A stretch of 64,000 nt of DNA. Origin: Chaetomium olivaceum. Taxonomy: Eukaryota; Ascomycota; Sordariomycetes; Sordariales; Chaetomiaceae. The notes under the pieces are model-generated. The model was given only the letters and a program-made list of their open reading frames with translations. It was not told where the DNA came from and did not search any database. The stretch spans positions 372,001-436,000 of the forward strand of contig JAYWVB010000018.1 of the NCBI GenBank assembly GCA_039881045.1, read 5' to 3'. The position numbers and the translations under genes are program-made. Positions 33,498 through 44,534 of the stretch are shown one piece after another; position 1 is the stretch's first letter; every line of letters begins with the position of its first letter.

Positions 33498-35222
33498 CTA
33501 ACTATCAAGCGCTGGAAGGAGCCTTCCGGGTCTTCCTGTTGGCCCGGAGCCTTTGCAATACAGGTCCAAGGAGCAGTTAGACTGCCGCTGTTCGGCGCCA
33601 ACAAAGTGCATGGCAGATTCCTCGCTTATTCGTCGTGCCCGGGCGCCTCGCCGAATCTCCCGGATCACTTCGAGTCGCAGGGAGTACCACTGTACTTCGG
33701 CCTGACGGCCGGCCCGCCATCGACTCCCCCACCGGTTATCCAGTGCCACGATCGAAGGCCCGCCCTGGAGGCCAATAGTCCACTCGCCAGAGGTCCCTAA
33801 CAGTCTTAACGGCCCGGCTCATACGGTACCTCTGCGGCTCTCCCTCTACCTCTCCCTCTCCACCCCCTGCCGACTGCCCCTGGCGCTGCCCTGACTCTGC
33901 CCTGACTGTGCCCTTGACTGTGCCCCTGACTGTGGGCTTATGGAGCGGCTTGCTGACAACAACGGAAACTCGAGGTATAGAGACTGGTAATTGTGCTGGA
34001 GATGGCGCTGGCGCTAGCGCTGGTGTTGGTATTGAGGCTGACTTGAGCTGGAAGACGCTCTCGGCAAGGAAGGCTTGCAAGGAAGACTGATAAGCTCCGG
34101 CTAGCTGTTCCTTTGCTGCAGAGATCTCGGCCGTTATAGCTGCTGAAAGCTCAGTCATCTGTGCCTCGCGCCGGGCTTCGTTTGCTTTGAGATAGTCGGT
34201 AAGGACCGGTAACGCTTGGCCGCTCGTCTTCTTCTATCAACGCCATCACCTGGCTTGCGTACGATGTGTAGTCTTCGTGCTGGAATACTGGGTGGCTCCA
34301 TACTGCGCATTCTGGGAATTGGCGCATTAGTAAAAACTGAGTCCTCCAGGACGACCTCCCGGAGGTAGAACAACAAGCCTGTGAAACCAGCTGCCGCTAA
34401 GTCGTTGACCTGCCCTGGCCCTGGACCGAACTTGCCAGCCCACTTGTTCAGGCCTGGCCAGATCAACGGTAATAGTGAATCTGGAGGCGGCGTTCAGGCC
34501 CGGCGTATTTCAAAGCACCCCATCTGCGGTGGGTGGCCGGCCATAGTCCGCATGAACTTCCGGGGTAGCGAATTCAGGTAACAGCCGACCATTTGCTCCT
34601 GGTTCCACCGGCCTGCGCGCCGAATCTGTGCCTCGCTGATGCCCTTCAGCTCAGCAGTCTTGGCTCCAGAGCTCCGGCCGATATGGGTCTTCTTGCTCGA
34701 TGGATACCAGCGTATGCGAATGCCTTGATGACCCAGTCCCGTTGGCTGTTGTATGCGAACTCGGAGGTAGGACCAGCGTCGGAGCTCTTCAACAGCCGAA
34801 TATCGTACCACTGTGCGCGGTTCTTGAAGTCTGGGAATGGCTCGTCGGTGAGGTCCCACCGAAGAAGCAGGTAAAAGGCGACAGCACCAAGGACGCAAAT
34901 CAGCGGGTCACGGCTGCGGAGGGCACGGTTTCCAAGCGGCCATGCTGGTTTTGCTTCCCGGCCCGGGTAGTGATGATGAGCGGCATACACCGGGTAGGGC
35001 CCTCACCGGCGAATTCGAATGTGAAAAGATCCGAGATCTCCAGGGCCCGGCGGTCGCCTCCCCGAGTAAGCATATAGTGGCCGAGAAGCAGGTCGACTAA
35101 GGTCCGAAGGTGGCACTCGGCTGACTGTGCTGTATGGGCCCAGAGTTCGCTGGTGATCCGCTTCAAATCCTCCTCGAAATAGCCGTCAAGAAGGGTATCT
35201 CGGCCATTAATAATTCGAACTT
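33498..35222 (-). pseudogene. Crypton-type tyrosine recombinase, N-terminally truncated
   Basis: From 35222 downward: DLLLGHYMLTRGGDRRALEISDL, ITTRAGKQNQHGRLETV and VAFYLLLRWDLTDEPFPDF match the fungal Crypton / Ndc10-like recombinase core. KKTHIGRSSGAKTAELKG followed by IRRAGRWNQEQMVGCYLNSLPRKFMR carries the catalytic His...Arg and Tyr region. The C-terminal DNA-binding GCR1_C domain follows: RMSRAVKTVRDLWR, then DNRWGSRWRAGRQAEVQWYSLRLEVIREI, ending at 33498. About four frameshifts occur (near 34,895, 34,490, 34,240 and 33,770). An in-frame stop at 35,223 and no family N-terminus upstream indicate truncation. Cryptons move by site-specific recombination and leave no target duplication. Confidence 0.8.
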
Positions 35223-36007
35223 AGGTTCAAGAAGGAAGAAGTGGGTTCTTCCCCCTCTAACGATGAGTTGCTACTTTACCTAGGTAGTCAGGCAGATTGG
35301 ATACAGAAAAAGGTTAAGAGAAAGCAGTGTCGTCTCCCTTGTAGTTATTAGTTAGAGTAAGTTAATGTGGGGTTATTTGCATGACTAACTAGTCAACTAG
35401 CGAGTGGCCGCTTTTCTTCTCACTCAACCTCCCAACCTTAACACCAACTTCCTCTACAACACAACATCCCCCTTCTGATACCAGCGGTATACCACCCTCA
35501 AGCTGACGGTTTTGTCGGCCGCAAGAATCAGTCGGCGGAATTGCTCTACGTTTCTTCATCTTTGAGCGACCCAAAGCCCGAATAGCTGAACATGATTCCC
35601 CTGCTGCAATGGAATCAGCCCCGATCAACTCATCTACCCACGAGCACATGAACGGCTTTCGATGCGCCGACGGCCGTTTCGGATGACCCCAAGGCAGCCG
35701 CTAAGATGCCGGCGCTGCATAAGGAGCTTAAGCAAGACGCCCTATTGGCAATGGACTTCGCCGCAGCGCGTGCCAAGTGTCGTGGGATGACCCTTGTTCA
35801 AAGCGCATAGTTACTCAACGTGACTTTTTTACCATGGGATTACACATAGCTGGTTTCCCGACGGGCAAGTAAACTTGACTGCCAGGGCAACTTTGTTGCC
35901 CTGAATGTCGCAGCGTCTACTCTGTAGAAGACTTTGAATACTTCATGGTTGTCAGATTAAGGTATGGCAAATGAAAACAGGGGTTATCTGATCCCTGTGG
36001 CGGAAGA
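35223..36007. other. Intergenic
   Basis: No recognisable gene. A short minus-strand frame at 35389-35649 has no family features. The stretch includes the recurring motif ACTAACTAGTCAACTAG near 35,382. Confidence 0.35.
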
Positions 36008-36885
36008 TCAAGGACAGCTCTGGCGCCGAACGATTGCATTTATCCCCCCACCGCGCCCCATCATGCCGGCCAGGATCATGCCGGCCAGGTTGGCATTCGT
36101 TTCTCTGATCTCGCCATTGTGTTGGACACATCTCGATAACTGGGACTGTACCGCTTGTACCTGTACTTGCCAAACTAGTTGAATACCTCTCTCGTTTGCC
36201 TCGGTCTTATGCCACCGGGTTCTCTCATCGGAACCGTGGCGGTAAGATACGTCTGGACATTTGCTGCCCGGGATAGGAATGAGACTGTTACGTGTAAGGG
36301 GCTGGGACACTGCCTTAGCTTCTGTAGACGGGCCCAGAACCACATCTCCAGATTTGGTAACAACATAAAACGGATGTAGGACTGTGAATCCCTGGAGCTG
36401 CTCTATCACCCGGGTGGCCTCTAATCTCTCTAATTGCTCCTTCGACGCTCTTGCGGACTCGAACGGCTAGCCACAGCCTAAGCGGGAATTTTAGCTGGCC
36501 ATATAATTCGAGCGGTGTTCTAAAGTGATTCAAGTCCGCCCCAATTAAGAAAGCGGCATGGCCGTGACTAGTCATCTTCGCAATCCAAGGTGCTATATCT
36601 GGCATATCTCTGAGTGGGTTTGTAAACTCATGCACTGTGTTCCGCCAGTTAGGGTCTGATGTAAGACCTAGAGTTCCCAAAAAAACAGCAGCATCTAAAG
36701 CTGAGAGATGTGACAGGATTGATCTAAGGATATCGCGGTAATAGAGGAATGCTGGAAACTCATCTGTATAGAGGTTAGTAGTGTCCTAGTTTCACAGCTA
36801 GATTAATGCCAGAGTATATACCGTACGCTTTGTCCTTTGCTGCAGCTGCTTTCCCTGCCGTCTCTGTGACCGCCGTCCGTGCCAT
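36008..36885 (-). pseudogene. Hypothetical protein, F-box-like start, frameshifted
   Basis: The first exon (36885-36822, MARTAVTETAGKAAAAKDKAY) joins across a 58-nt intron (36764-36821, GTATAT...CTAAC...ACAG) to DEFPAFLYYRDILRSILSHLSALDAAVFLG, which has the hydrophobic rhythm of an F-box. The product continues to about 36,460, where a one-base shift moves it to the frame reading FESARASKEQLERLEATRVIEQLQGF and LHPFYVVTKSGDVVLG, ending at 36008. Near the end a 15-bp unit (ATCATGCCGGCCAGG) is tandemly doubled. I do not recognise the family. If the F-box reading is right it would act in substrate choice for ubiquitin ligases; this is weak. Confidence 0.45.
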
Positions 36886-36889
36886 CCAG

Positions 36890-37655
36890 CTACCTCTGCG
36901 GTTGCTGTCCTTGCTACTCTCATCTCTGCCGTTCCTACTACTCCCATAGCTGCTGATCCCGTCGCTGCTATTCTGTCCCTGCTGCTGTTCCTACGGCTGC
37001 TGTTCCTGCCATAGCTATTGTTTCTGCTGTAGCTGCTGTCTCTACCGCGGCTGCGGCTGCGGCTGCGGCTGCTGTCCCTGCTATAGCTGCGGCTGCTATC
37101 CCTGCTATTCCTGCTGTAGCTGTTGTCCCTGCTGTAGCTGCTGTCTCTACTGCGGCTGCGGATGCTGTCCCTTCTGTAGCTTCTGTCTCTGCTGTGTGTT
37201 ATCCCTGCTGTAGCTGGGCTGCTGTCCCTGCTGTAGCTGTTGTCCCTGCTGTAGCTGTTGTCCTGCTGTAGCTGCGGCTGGTCTGCTGTAGCTGTGTTGT
37301 CCCTGCTGTAGCTGCTGTCTCTACTGCGGCTGCGGATGCTGTCCCTTCTGTAGCTGCTGTTCCTGCTGTAGCTGTTATCCCTGCTGCGGCTGCTGTCCCT
37401 GCTGTAGCTGTTGTCCCTGCTGTAGCTGCGGCTGCTGTCCCTGCTGTAGCTGTTGTCCTGCTGTAGCTGCTGTCTCTACTGCGGCTGCGGCTGCTGTCCC
37501 TTCTGTAGCTACTGTTCCTGCTGTAGCTATTGTCCCTGCTGTAGCTGCTGTTTCTACTACGGCTGCGGATGCTGTCCCTGCTATAGCTACTGTCTCTGCT
37601 GTAGCTGCGGCTGCTATAGTCTTTGCTGCTATCTCGATAAAATGCCTTAGGTAGC
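36890..37655 (-). repeat. Degenerate 18-bp repeat tract, SYSRDS-type
   Basis: Plus-strand CTGCTGTAGCTG / CTGTCCCTGCTG units; on minus they read as SYSRDS-like Ser/Tyr/Arg hexapeptides (RDSSYSRDSIRSRSRNSSYS near 37,600). The frame is lost many times. Just above (37,680-37,980) the minus strand still reads low-complexity Ser/Asn/Tyr/Arg sequence, so the tract looks like the decayed end of an RS-rich gene. Confidence 0.7.
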
Positions 37656-37949
37656 CCTCGCTGCCTTCTTATCCTCATTCCGGCTCTCTTGCTGCTTCTT
37701 TAATAGTGCGCTTCTCTGGCTATTCTGTTTGTTTCTCGATGTCTTCCTTCTTTGGTTATTTCGCCTATATGTAGGCACCTTCGACAACCGGTTGTCGTAG
37801 CTTTTATGCCCGTTATAGCGTTTACCATTGTTATAGTTTTTATCGCTATTATAACCATCGATAATATAGGTATCGTAGCTTCGATAGCTGCTATTACTGC
37901 TATAGCTCCTACTACTTCTTTGATCCGATACCCCTAATGGTACCCTTAC

Positions 37950-40260
37950 GCCATTTGTCTCGCCGCTTATTCGATGATGCTAGGCTCTGCTGATGGTTGT
38001 AACGTGCTGTTGGAGGCTCCTTCCTTTGACTGTCCTGCTGTTTGCGCTTGTGCTGCTTCGCTTCTTGTCCTCCTGCTTCTTGCCTTTGTGTGCTCTTGTG
38101 CTTGTCCTTCGGCTGTTTGCCTTTGTGCTGCTCTTGCTGCTTGTCCTTCGGCTGCTCGCCCTCCTCATCCTGCTGCCCTGTATATCCTCCCTATCCTCTT
38201 CGTTCTCCTTATCTCTTCGTTCTCCTATCCTTTTTGTTCTCCTTATCCTTTTCGTTCTCCTTTCCTCTTCGATCTCCCTATCCTCCCTCTCCTTTTCGTT
38301 CTCCTTATCCTCTTCGATCTCCCTATCCTTTTTGTTCTCCCTATCCTCCCTCTCCTTTTCGTTCTCCTTATCCTCTTCGATCTCCTATCCTTTTTGTTCT
38401 CCCTATCCTCTTCGTCCTCCCTATCCTCCCTCTCCTTTTCGTTCTCCTTATCCTCTTCGTTCTCCCTATCCTTTTTGTTTTCCCTATCCTCTTCGTTCTC
38501 CCTATCCTCTTCGTTCTCCCTATTCTCCCTCTCCTTTTCGTTCTCCCTATCCTCCCTATCCTCTTCGTTCTCCCTATCTCTTCGTTCTCCTATTCTCCCT
38601 CTCCTTTTCGTTCTCCCTATCCTCCCTATCCTCTTCGTTCTCCCTATCCTCTTCGTTCTCCTATCCTCTTCGTTCTCCCTATCCTCCCTCTCCTTTTCGT
38701 TCTCCTCTCTTCGTTCTCCCTATCCTCTTCGTTCTCCTTATCCTCTTCGTTCTCCCTATCCTCCCTATCCTTTTTGTTCTCCTATCCTCTTCGTCCTCCC
38801 TATCCTCCCTCTCCTTTTCGTTCTCCTTATCCTCTTCGTTTCCCTATCCTTTTTGTTCTATCCCTTCTTCTCCCTATCCTCTTCGTTCTCCCTATCCTCC
38901 CTCTCCTTTTCGTTCTCCCTATCCTCTTCGTTCTCCCTATCCTCTTCGTTCTCCTTATCCTCTTCGTTCTCCCTATCCTCCCTATCCTTTTTGTTCTCCC
39001 TATCCTCTTCGTCCTCCCTATCCTCCCTCTCCTTTTCGTTCTCCTTATCCTCTTCGTTCTCCCTATCCTTTTTGTTCTCCCTATCCTCTTCGTTCTCCCT
39101 ATCCTCTTCGTTCTCCCTATCCTCCCTCTCCTTTTCGTTCTCCCTATCCTCTTCGTTCTCCCTATCCTCTTCGTTTCCTTATCCTTTCGTTCTCCCTATC
39201 CTCCTCTCCTTTTCGTTCTCCCTATCCTCTTCGTTCTCCCTATCCTTTTTGTTCTCCCTATCCTCTTCGTTCTCCCTATTCTCCCTATCCTTTTCGTTCT
39301 CCCTATCCTCCCTATATCCTTTTTGTTCTCCCTATCCTTCGTTCTCCTACTCTTCGTTCTCCCTATCCTCTTCGTTCTCCCTATTCTCCCTCTCCTTTTC
39401 GTTCTCCCTATCTCTTCGTTCTCCCTATTCTCCTATCCTCTTCGTTCTCCCTATCCTCTTCGTTCTCTTTCCTTTTTGTTCTCCCTATCCTCTATATCCC
39501 CCCTATTCCGTATATCCTGTCTATACCCCTTATACTGCCTGTTTTGCTGGTTGTCCTGCTTTGATGGACCTCCTATACTTGGCCTCTGTAGGTCCTGTTG
39601 CGAATCTCTTGATTGCCTGATTCCATTAAAATTCCAGCCTAGCCAGCCTATTATGCTTGTCGTATTATACTCTTGCTGCTCGCGTGCTCGCGCTTCCGCT
39701 GCTCTAGCTCCCGCTGCTCGTGCGCCTGCTGCTCGTGTGCCTGCTGCTCCCGCTCCCGCTGCTCCCGCTCCCGCTGCTCGTGTGCCTGCTGCCCGCTGCT
39801 CGCGCTCCCGCTGCTCGCGCTCCCGCTGCTTGCGCTGTCCTGTACTTGGCCTTTTTGGGTCGTTCTGCGGGTTTCCCAATTGGTTGATGTTATTTGCTAG
39901 CTTTATAAGTTCTGTATTTGCTTTGTTTGGCGAGCTTTCTCTTTTTTTAGGTGATTCTGGTAACGATGGTGATGGTGTGTCCTCTTCTCGCCTTTTTTGT
40001 CTAGATGGCCCCGTCCCCCGGTCTTTCCCTTTTCCTGGGTGGGTGTGGTGGCGTTGGTGTAACCTCAGCCCGCTTTTTTCTCTAGAGGGTTCCTATCCTC
40101 TGGAGTAGAATCAATAGTTGTTTGCTCGCTTTCTACGCTGGCCTTTCTAGTACTCGCTATAGATTTTGCTTTGTCGGAATTTGTCGTCCTTTTCCTTGCT
40201 GCTGCTCTGGGCTCAGTGTCTCCGATTCCCTTCTAGGCCTTAGACCTTCATAGTGGTTAT
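37950..40260 (-). pseudogene. Charged-repeat protein gene, degenerate
   Basis: Minus-strand coding sense runs from about 40,250 (STRKASVESEQTTIDSTPEDRN), through DTPSPSLPESPKKRESSPNK and NQLGNPQNDPKRPSTGQ, into Arg/Glu/Gln repeats (QREREQREREQ), then KGYRQDIRNRGDIEDRENK, then over 1.2 kb of NEEDRE hexapeptides, and out through Lys/Gln-rich sequence near 38,000. It would be a long, highly charged, probably coiled-coil or disordered protein. Frame changes near 40,040 and many inside the repeat make it broken. Start and stop are not clear. It lies downstream, on the same strand, of the Ulp1-type gene, which also ends in Arg-rich repeats. Confidence 0.45.
38170..39495 (-). repeat. 18-bp minisatellite, all-pyrimidine on plus strand
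   Basis: The unit CTCCCTATCCTCTTCGTT (minus: NEEDRE) with common variants reading NEKERE and NKKDRE, about 70 units with small deletions. The plus strand is almost all C and T with one G and one A per unit. Long plus-strand open frames of hydrophobic LPILFV repeats are a by-product of this composition. Confidence 0.9.
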
Positions 40261-40699
40261 CTTTTTCTCATCCCTGCCGAAGTGCTTGAAGAGGAAATCC
40301 ATACGACAACGGTAGCACTGCTTGTTTCGACAAATACTAAGAATTTTCTCCCATCAGCAAGAGTATAGCCTAATTGCAAATCAAGGTCGTGTTTTTGTCC
40401 CCAGAGCATTAAGATCATCCCCAGCTGGTCAATATAAAAGTTGTTATCGTTTGACCGACCCGTGTCTCAAAAGTTGATAATAGGAATCGTTTAATGTCTC
40501 TAGCAGGTCTTCAACCGAAGGTGCCGTATGATAAATTCTCTGTGCTCAATGCTCGCCCCCAAGGCTCGCAGCCCACAGAGTCTACCATTCCCTGAGACCT
40601 TTATCACCTCAGCGCCATTGGGAAAGTATTCCGAGAATATCTTTTCCGCTTTGTGGTCTGTATTGTTACTGTTCCTTCTGCTGCTTCTGTCTCTTCCGC

Positions 40700-41125
40700 A
40701 GCTATTGTACCTGCTGCTGCTGGGCTGCGGCTGCTGTCTGTACTAAGACTATGATCCTCGCTGCGGCCGCTGCCCCCACTATCACTCCTGTCCCTGCTGC
40801 TGCTTCTGTCTCTTCCGCGGCTATTGTACCTGCTGCGGCTGCGGCTGCGGCTGCTGTCCGTACTAAGACTACGGTCCTCACTGCGATTGCTATCCCTGCT
40901 GCTGCTTCTGTCTCTTCCGCGGCTATTATACCTGCTGCGGCTGCGGCTGCGGCTGCTGTCTGTACTAAGACTATGATCCTCGCTGCGGCCGCTGCCCCCA
41001 CTATCACTCCTGTCCCTGCTTCTGCTTCTGTCTCTTCCGCGGCTATTGTACCTGCTGCGGCTGCGGCTGCTGTCCGTACTAAGACTACGGTCCTCACTGC
41101 GATTGCTGTCCCTGCTGCGGCCGCT
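40700..41125 (-). repeat. About 117-120-bp repeats in protease tail
   Basis: About four units, each reading like SRSRYNSRGRDRSSSRD followed by RSEDRSLSTDSS on minus, with the plus-strand marker TACTAAGACTA recurring near 40,741, 40,860, 40,963 and 41,077. They form an RS-like tail comparable to splicing-factor RS domains in composition only. Confidence 0.8.
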
Positions 41126-42129
41126 GCCCTCACTATGACTCCTGTCCCTGCTAGCAATGCGGGCTCTGTCTCTCTTGCGGTTTCTGTAATTACTTTCAAT
41201 ATTACTTCCTTCTTCAGCTGGCGGTAACTGGGCTTGCTCCAATATGTGTTGCTTTGACTTGCGCTCCTCGCTCTGATACTGAGCGCATTCATTTATAATC
41301 TTTGAGCGCCAGGTTCTCCGTATCCTATCAGCGTCAATATCCCACGTAAGTGGTCCTTTTTGGACAAGAGTGTTAATAAACTCGTCCTCGTAGATGACGA
41401 ATCGTTTAAAATATCCGAGGATGAAGATACCGCAGTCGTAACCGTTCTTCTTATCCTGTTGCGGAATGTTGTCCGCTTTGAAATGTAGCACTCGAGTAGA
41501 CTGTGCGATGATGTTGATATTTCGCTTATCCTGAACCTCTGCGAAAAGATATTCCTTAAGAACTCAACAGCCTCGGGGTGGTCTCTATTCAAAGGGTCGA
41601 GAGTAATGATTCGACAAGAGTGGAGGTCGGTTTTGGTTTTATCTGCTATATATCAGTGTGTGCTGCGATATCGCCTCAATCCTCTCTCTTACCTTGAGCA
41701 CTTGTTTGATCTTGACATAACTTTCCTGGGTTGCATATGATTTCCATCCACCAGTGGGAACTTTCCTGAATTGGGACAATGATATAGTCGTGGGCTAGCG
41801 GATCTTTCTTATTCCATCGCTTTACACGATCGTAGCCATACTTTTTAAGATTCCCGTAGAAAAGAGGACTAAAGACGTAAACACGGTTCCTCGAGCTAAC
41901 ATACTCCTCACAAAGAGTTCGGAGAACGTATTCGACAATACTATCATTCAGACGTCGTTGGTCATCCAGCCTACGCAGGTCGCTCTGGTATATTGATACG
42001 CGTTTGAGGATAGCTACGCGGTGATTCTTGTGAGGTGATTTGGGTGGACTAACAGTGTCTGATGATAATTCTACTATTTCGCTAACTAGGTTGTGTTCTG
42101 ATGCTCTACTTGGGGTGTTTGGACAGCCT

Positions 42130-43165
42130 CATGCTGCCTTCCTCGATTTGATCGCCGCGTAGGCGTTGCTTCGGAATTTGTATTTTCCTTTGTAGAGGGC
42201 GTAGCAACGGTGTTACCAACTACATTAATACTTTCTTCACCCTGGTTGTTATCGATAGCCTGACGCAGCCTTCGATTTGATCGCCGCGTAGGCGTTGCTT
42301 CGGAATTTGTATTTTTCTTTGTAGAGGGCGTAGCAACGGTGTTACCGACAACATTAATACTTTCTTCGAAATCTTTCTTTTCAGTTGTAGAGGGCGTAGC
42401 AACGGTGTTACCAACTACATTAATACTTTCTTCAACCTGGTTGTTATCGATAGCCTGACGCGGCCTTCGATTTGATCGCCTTCCTCGATTTGATCGCCGC
42501 GTAGGCGTTGCTTCGGAATTTGTATTTTCCTTTGTAGAGGGCGTAGCAACGGTGCTACCGACTACATTAATACTTTCTTCGAAATCTTTCTTTTCAGTTG
42601 TAGAGGGCGCGGTGACGATATTACTAAGTCCCTTAGACTCTTCCCTAGCTTTCTTCCTTGCCTGCTGGCGTTCGTCCATTTTAGTATAGGCCTCAGCGGC
42701 GGCTTGTAACAGACTTAGCTGACTACGCTTCTCCTAGCTCCTTTAGTTTGGTTACTATCGGTAGCCTGATGCTGCCTTCCCTGCTGTATGGGCGTTGCTT
42801 CGGAATTTGTATTTTCCTTTGTAGAGGGCGTAGCAACGGTGTTACCGACTACATTAATACTTTCTTTGACCTGGTTGTTATCGATAGCCTGATGCGGCCT
42901 TTGATTTGATTGCCTTCCTCGATTTGATTGCCTTCCTCGATTTGATCGCCTTCCTCGATTTGATCGCCTTCCTCGACTTGATTGCCATATGGGTGTTGCT
43001 TCGGAATTTGTACTTTCCTTTGTAGAGGGTAGTAGCGGTGTTACCGACTACGTTAATATTTTCTTCGAAATCTTTGTTTTCAGTTGTAGAGGGCGCGGTG
43101 ACGGTATTACTAAGTCCCTTAGACTCTTCCCTAGCTTTCTTCCTTGCCTGTTGGCGTTCGTCCAT
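42130..43165 (-). repeat. Tandem duplications in protease N-terminal region
   Basis: A unit of about 125 bp reading EESINVVGNTVATPSTKENTNSEATPTRRSNR (with small changes) recurs several times. A larger block starting MDERQQARKKAREESKGLSN occurs twice, at 42679 and 43165 (minus), so a segment of about 490 bp was duplicated as well. A short AIKSRK repeat (near 42,900-42,980) was added in the upstream copy. Confidence 0.8.
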
Positions 43166-43368
43166 TTTAGTATAGGCCCAGCGGCGGCTTGTAACTGCCT
43201 AAGTTCTCTGCTCATCTTGTTATTGATAGTCTGGGGAACTTCTTCTATAGGGACAGTTTCTAGTAACTGTTCTCCTACTCCTTTAGCTAGGTTTAGGAAT
43301 TGCTCTTCCAATCTTCGACCTGGTTATTGTCGAGAGCCTGTGGCTAACTTTCTATATTTGATTGCCTA

Positions 43369-44101
43369 CCGCAGGAGCGTCGTTCTTACCGCCTGTCGCA
43401 AGATACAGCAGAGACTCCGGTCGGGGGACGGCGGCAGGGGCCGGCCGCGAACAGTGGGACTGCGGGAGCCCACGGCAGAGCTAAAGGAACGGGACGGTAG
43501 AGCAATCACCAGACCAGCGGACGACTTTGACCATCAGCGAGAGACGCTATTCCGAGAGGAAACCCTAAGACGGCACGACGGTCTCACCAAGGCGAGGAGT
43601 TCTCTGCTGGTCCCGATCCGAACGCGGGCAATAGGCCTACGGGACTTTCTGTTTACACGAGGAGTCCCAGAGATCCTAACGCCTGCCAGTGCGGCGAAGG
43701 ACGGGAGACTGCCGAGCACCTAGTAGTGTGGTGTTTGGCCCCACCGCTGACTCGAAGAATGGGAGAGAGCTGGAATTCGAACGCGACGGGACTTTTACTC
43801 TGTTCTGCACGGTATTGATCCTGCAACAGCACGGCTCACGAGGAGGGTCCTGGGATGGCTGATGGACTCAGGAAGGCTGCCGATGTACAGTTTGGCTAGG
43901 AGGCTCGAGCTGGAAGCGGGCCTAACACGCCCCTCCTTCGGAGGCCAGGGGGCCTCTCTTTGTATTTGCAGGCTCACACACGTGTACTTTCCTTGAAGAT
44001 TGGTATGGGTTTTTCATCCGGCCTGTAAGGGCGCGGTTTTCCTGTACAGTAAATAGCTGAGGGTCGGCACGCCTTAGGGCACAGCGGAGTATGAATAATA
44101 A
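43369..44101 (+). mobile_element. LINE 3' fragment with 16-bp TSD
   Basis: The target duplication TATATTTGATTGCCTA is at 43353-43368 and 44102-44117. The insert holds the C-terminal end of ORF2 (CRKIQQRL...RARSSLLVPIRT) and the 3' UTR, ending in AATAATA. Against 29,680-30,500 it lacks an internal block (about 29,770-29,866) and begins with about 20 untemplated-looking bases. It is inserted in minus-strand coding sequence of the Ulp1-type gene; GELKVLGNHVATTSAKE resumes on the far side. Confidence 0.9.
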
Positions 44102-44117
44102 TATATTTGATTGCCTA

Positions 44118-44534
44118 AGGGGCAATGCCATAAGACTTTACGTTGGAATTGTACTTCCTTTGCGGAGGTTGTAGCGACGTGGTTACCAAGTACTTTAAGT
44201 TCTCCTATAGCGTGCTTTGCCGTTAAAACTGTCTCAGATAGCGCCGTGTGGAAACGGTGCCTCTGAGCGCGATGGGTTCTATAGTTTGTTGGTTAATTAA
44301 GTCCATCTAAGGAAAGGCCTATAGTATAAGAGCCACTATATAGATTTCCTGTTTTGAATTGCTGCTTCGTGTTTATGATATACAGGAATTTGTATAAATG
44401 AGATGTTGAAATCCGGAAATCACATCCTTGATATTGTCTCTCGAAGCGAGGCTGAGTATATTAAGAATTGGTTACAAGGTTAGTTATAGTACAGTACACA
44501 TTACTAGTATTTCCTACTACTGTATATAACTAAG
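44118..44534. other. Remnant of protease 5' coding region, then spacer
   Basis: Minus-strand coding sense (HTALSETVLTAKHAIGELKVL) continues to about 44,290. Beyond it no ATG or exon could be fixed, and the rest is AT-rich spacer. Confidence 0.4.

Larger units (their letters stand above)
40604..44290 (-). pseudogene. Ulp1-type (C48) SUMO protease gene, LINE-interrupted
   Basis: Catalytic region: RRLNDSIVEYVLRTL and RVYVFSPLFYGNLKK (42.0-41.8 kb), DYIIVPIQESSHWWMEI with the active His (about 41,750), a 50-nt intron (about 41,646-41,695), RIITLDPLNRDHPEAV with the Asp (about 41,600), then QQDKKNGYDCGIFIL with the oxyanion Gln and the active Cys (about 41,430). All four catalytic residues are present. 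The C-terminal tail is Arg/Ser/Asp repeats ending at 40604. The N-terminal region (42.1-43.3 kb) holds tandem duplications. Frameshifts near 41,525 (T-run), 42,100 and 43,180, plus a LINE fragment at 43369-44101, disable it. The family cleaves SUMO or related conjugates; fungal transposon-linked copies are also known. Confidence 0.75.

Noticed and set aside
33498..35222. Tyrosine recombinase considered as a Starship captain
   Set aside because: The C-terminal GCR1_C domain and core motifs fit Cryptons; it is truncated and not at an element edge, and no captain-type DUF3435 sequence was seen.
37974..40108. Long plus-strand frames of 500-690 codons, very hydrophobic (LPILFV repeats)
   Set aside because: They are forced open by the pyrimidine minisatellite; the minus strand continues coding-like, charged sequence beyond both ends of the repeat.
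40751..41227. Ala-rich plus-strand frame
   Set aside because: Shadow of the RS-repeat tail of the Ulp1-type gene.
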